A DNA stretch of 64,000 nucleotides from Calditrichales bacterium MX18-03. GTDB lineage: Bacteria > Bacillota > Clostridia > Lutisporales > Lutisporaceae. The position numbers were made by a program, and so were the translations under genes. Below the pieces are notes generated by a model that was not told the DNA's origin, did not search any database, and was given only the letters and a program-made list of their open reading frames with translations. Within the stretch, counting starts at the first letter, position 1. The number at the start of each line of letters is the position of its first letter. The stretch lies in contig JAJGRE010000005.1 in assembly GCA_021083345.1 (NCBI GenBank), positions 124,001 through 188,000 on the forward strand, in the 5' to 3' direction. This document shows, piece by piece, positions 63,946-64,000 of this stretch.

Positions 63946-64000
63946 GGATTATTGTCCCGAAGAATATGAATGAAGAGCGGCTGGGTTTGTTTGGGCAGAA

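Overview
The window looks like chromosomal DNA of a low-GC, anaerobic, endospore-forming Firmicute (class Clostridia). The evidence is AGGAGG-type ribosome sites in front of nearly every gene, frequent TTG/GTG starts, the sporulation pair ytfI-ytfJ (60182-61141), diiron/hemerythrin proteins, sigma-54 activators and a cytosolic pectin-catabolism operon. I see no rRNA, tRNA, CRISPR array, insertion sequence or prophage. Genus-level assignment is not possible from this sequence alone.

Layout. 1-10.4 kb: a YiiX-like papain-fold protein (cut by the window edge), a 7TMR-DISM diguanylate cyclase, an L,D-transpeptidase, a divergent aminotransferase, a GH2 beta-galactosidase-type enzyme, an agmatinase-family ureohydrolase and a tandem PhnB/VOC protein. 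10.4-13.7 kb: a frameshifted phosphotriesterase-like gene, then a small polyserine/Cys/Arg protein coupled to a minimal Hanks-type kinase, then a cysteine synthase. 13.7-15.8 kb: a GT1 glycosyltransferase and its TetR regulator behind a 27-bp palindromic operator. 15.8-20.5 kb: a sigma-54 promoter, an opine-dehydrogenase-type enzyme, a YfcC-type carrier and their probable sigma-54 activator. 20.5-28.4 kb: a membrane LuxR-type regulator pair, an OmpR-type two-component system, a TetR/esterase operon and a MerR-methyltransferase fusion with a GNAT gene.

28.4-41.8 kb is one coherent galacturonate/pectin operon: uxaC, a LacI regulator, GH105, an ABC binding protein with two permeases (no ATPase), cytosolic GH28, kduI, kduD, uxaB and uxaA. 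Imported oligogalacturonides would be cut inside the cell. Saturated units go through UxaC-UxaB-UxaA and unsaturated units through KduI-KduD, and both routes end at 2-keto-3-deoxygluconate. The kinase and aldolase for the last steps are not in the window. A LacI-type operator covers the uxaC start site, and a half-conserved copy lies before the GH105 gene.

41.8-64 kb: a divergent serine hydroxymethyltransferase with a PHP phosphoesterase, two MFS exporters, secreted S41 and M28 peptidases, a SIMPL protein, an AraC regulator divergent from a diaminopropionate ammonia-lyase/YgeY pair, a PAS-GGDEF-EAL-hemerythrin protein, an EamA-type cysteine/O-acetylserine exporter with a GNAT gene, a polyferredoxin-flavoprotein reductase fusion, ytfI-ytfJ, a rubrerythrin-like protein, and a PrpR-N sigma-54 activator followed at the right edge by TTGCA-type repeats that probably serve an operon outside the window.

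The least explained items are the polyserine protein/kinase pair, the MerR-methyltransferase fusion under a 19-bp-spacer promoter, the EAL-hemerythrin fusion, the polyferredoxin-reductase fusion and the altered active site of the SHMT-like enzyme.
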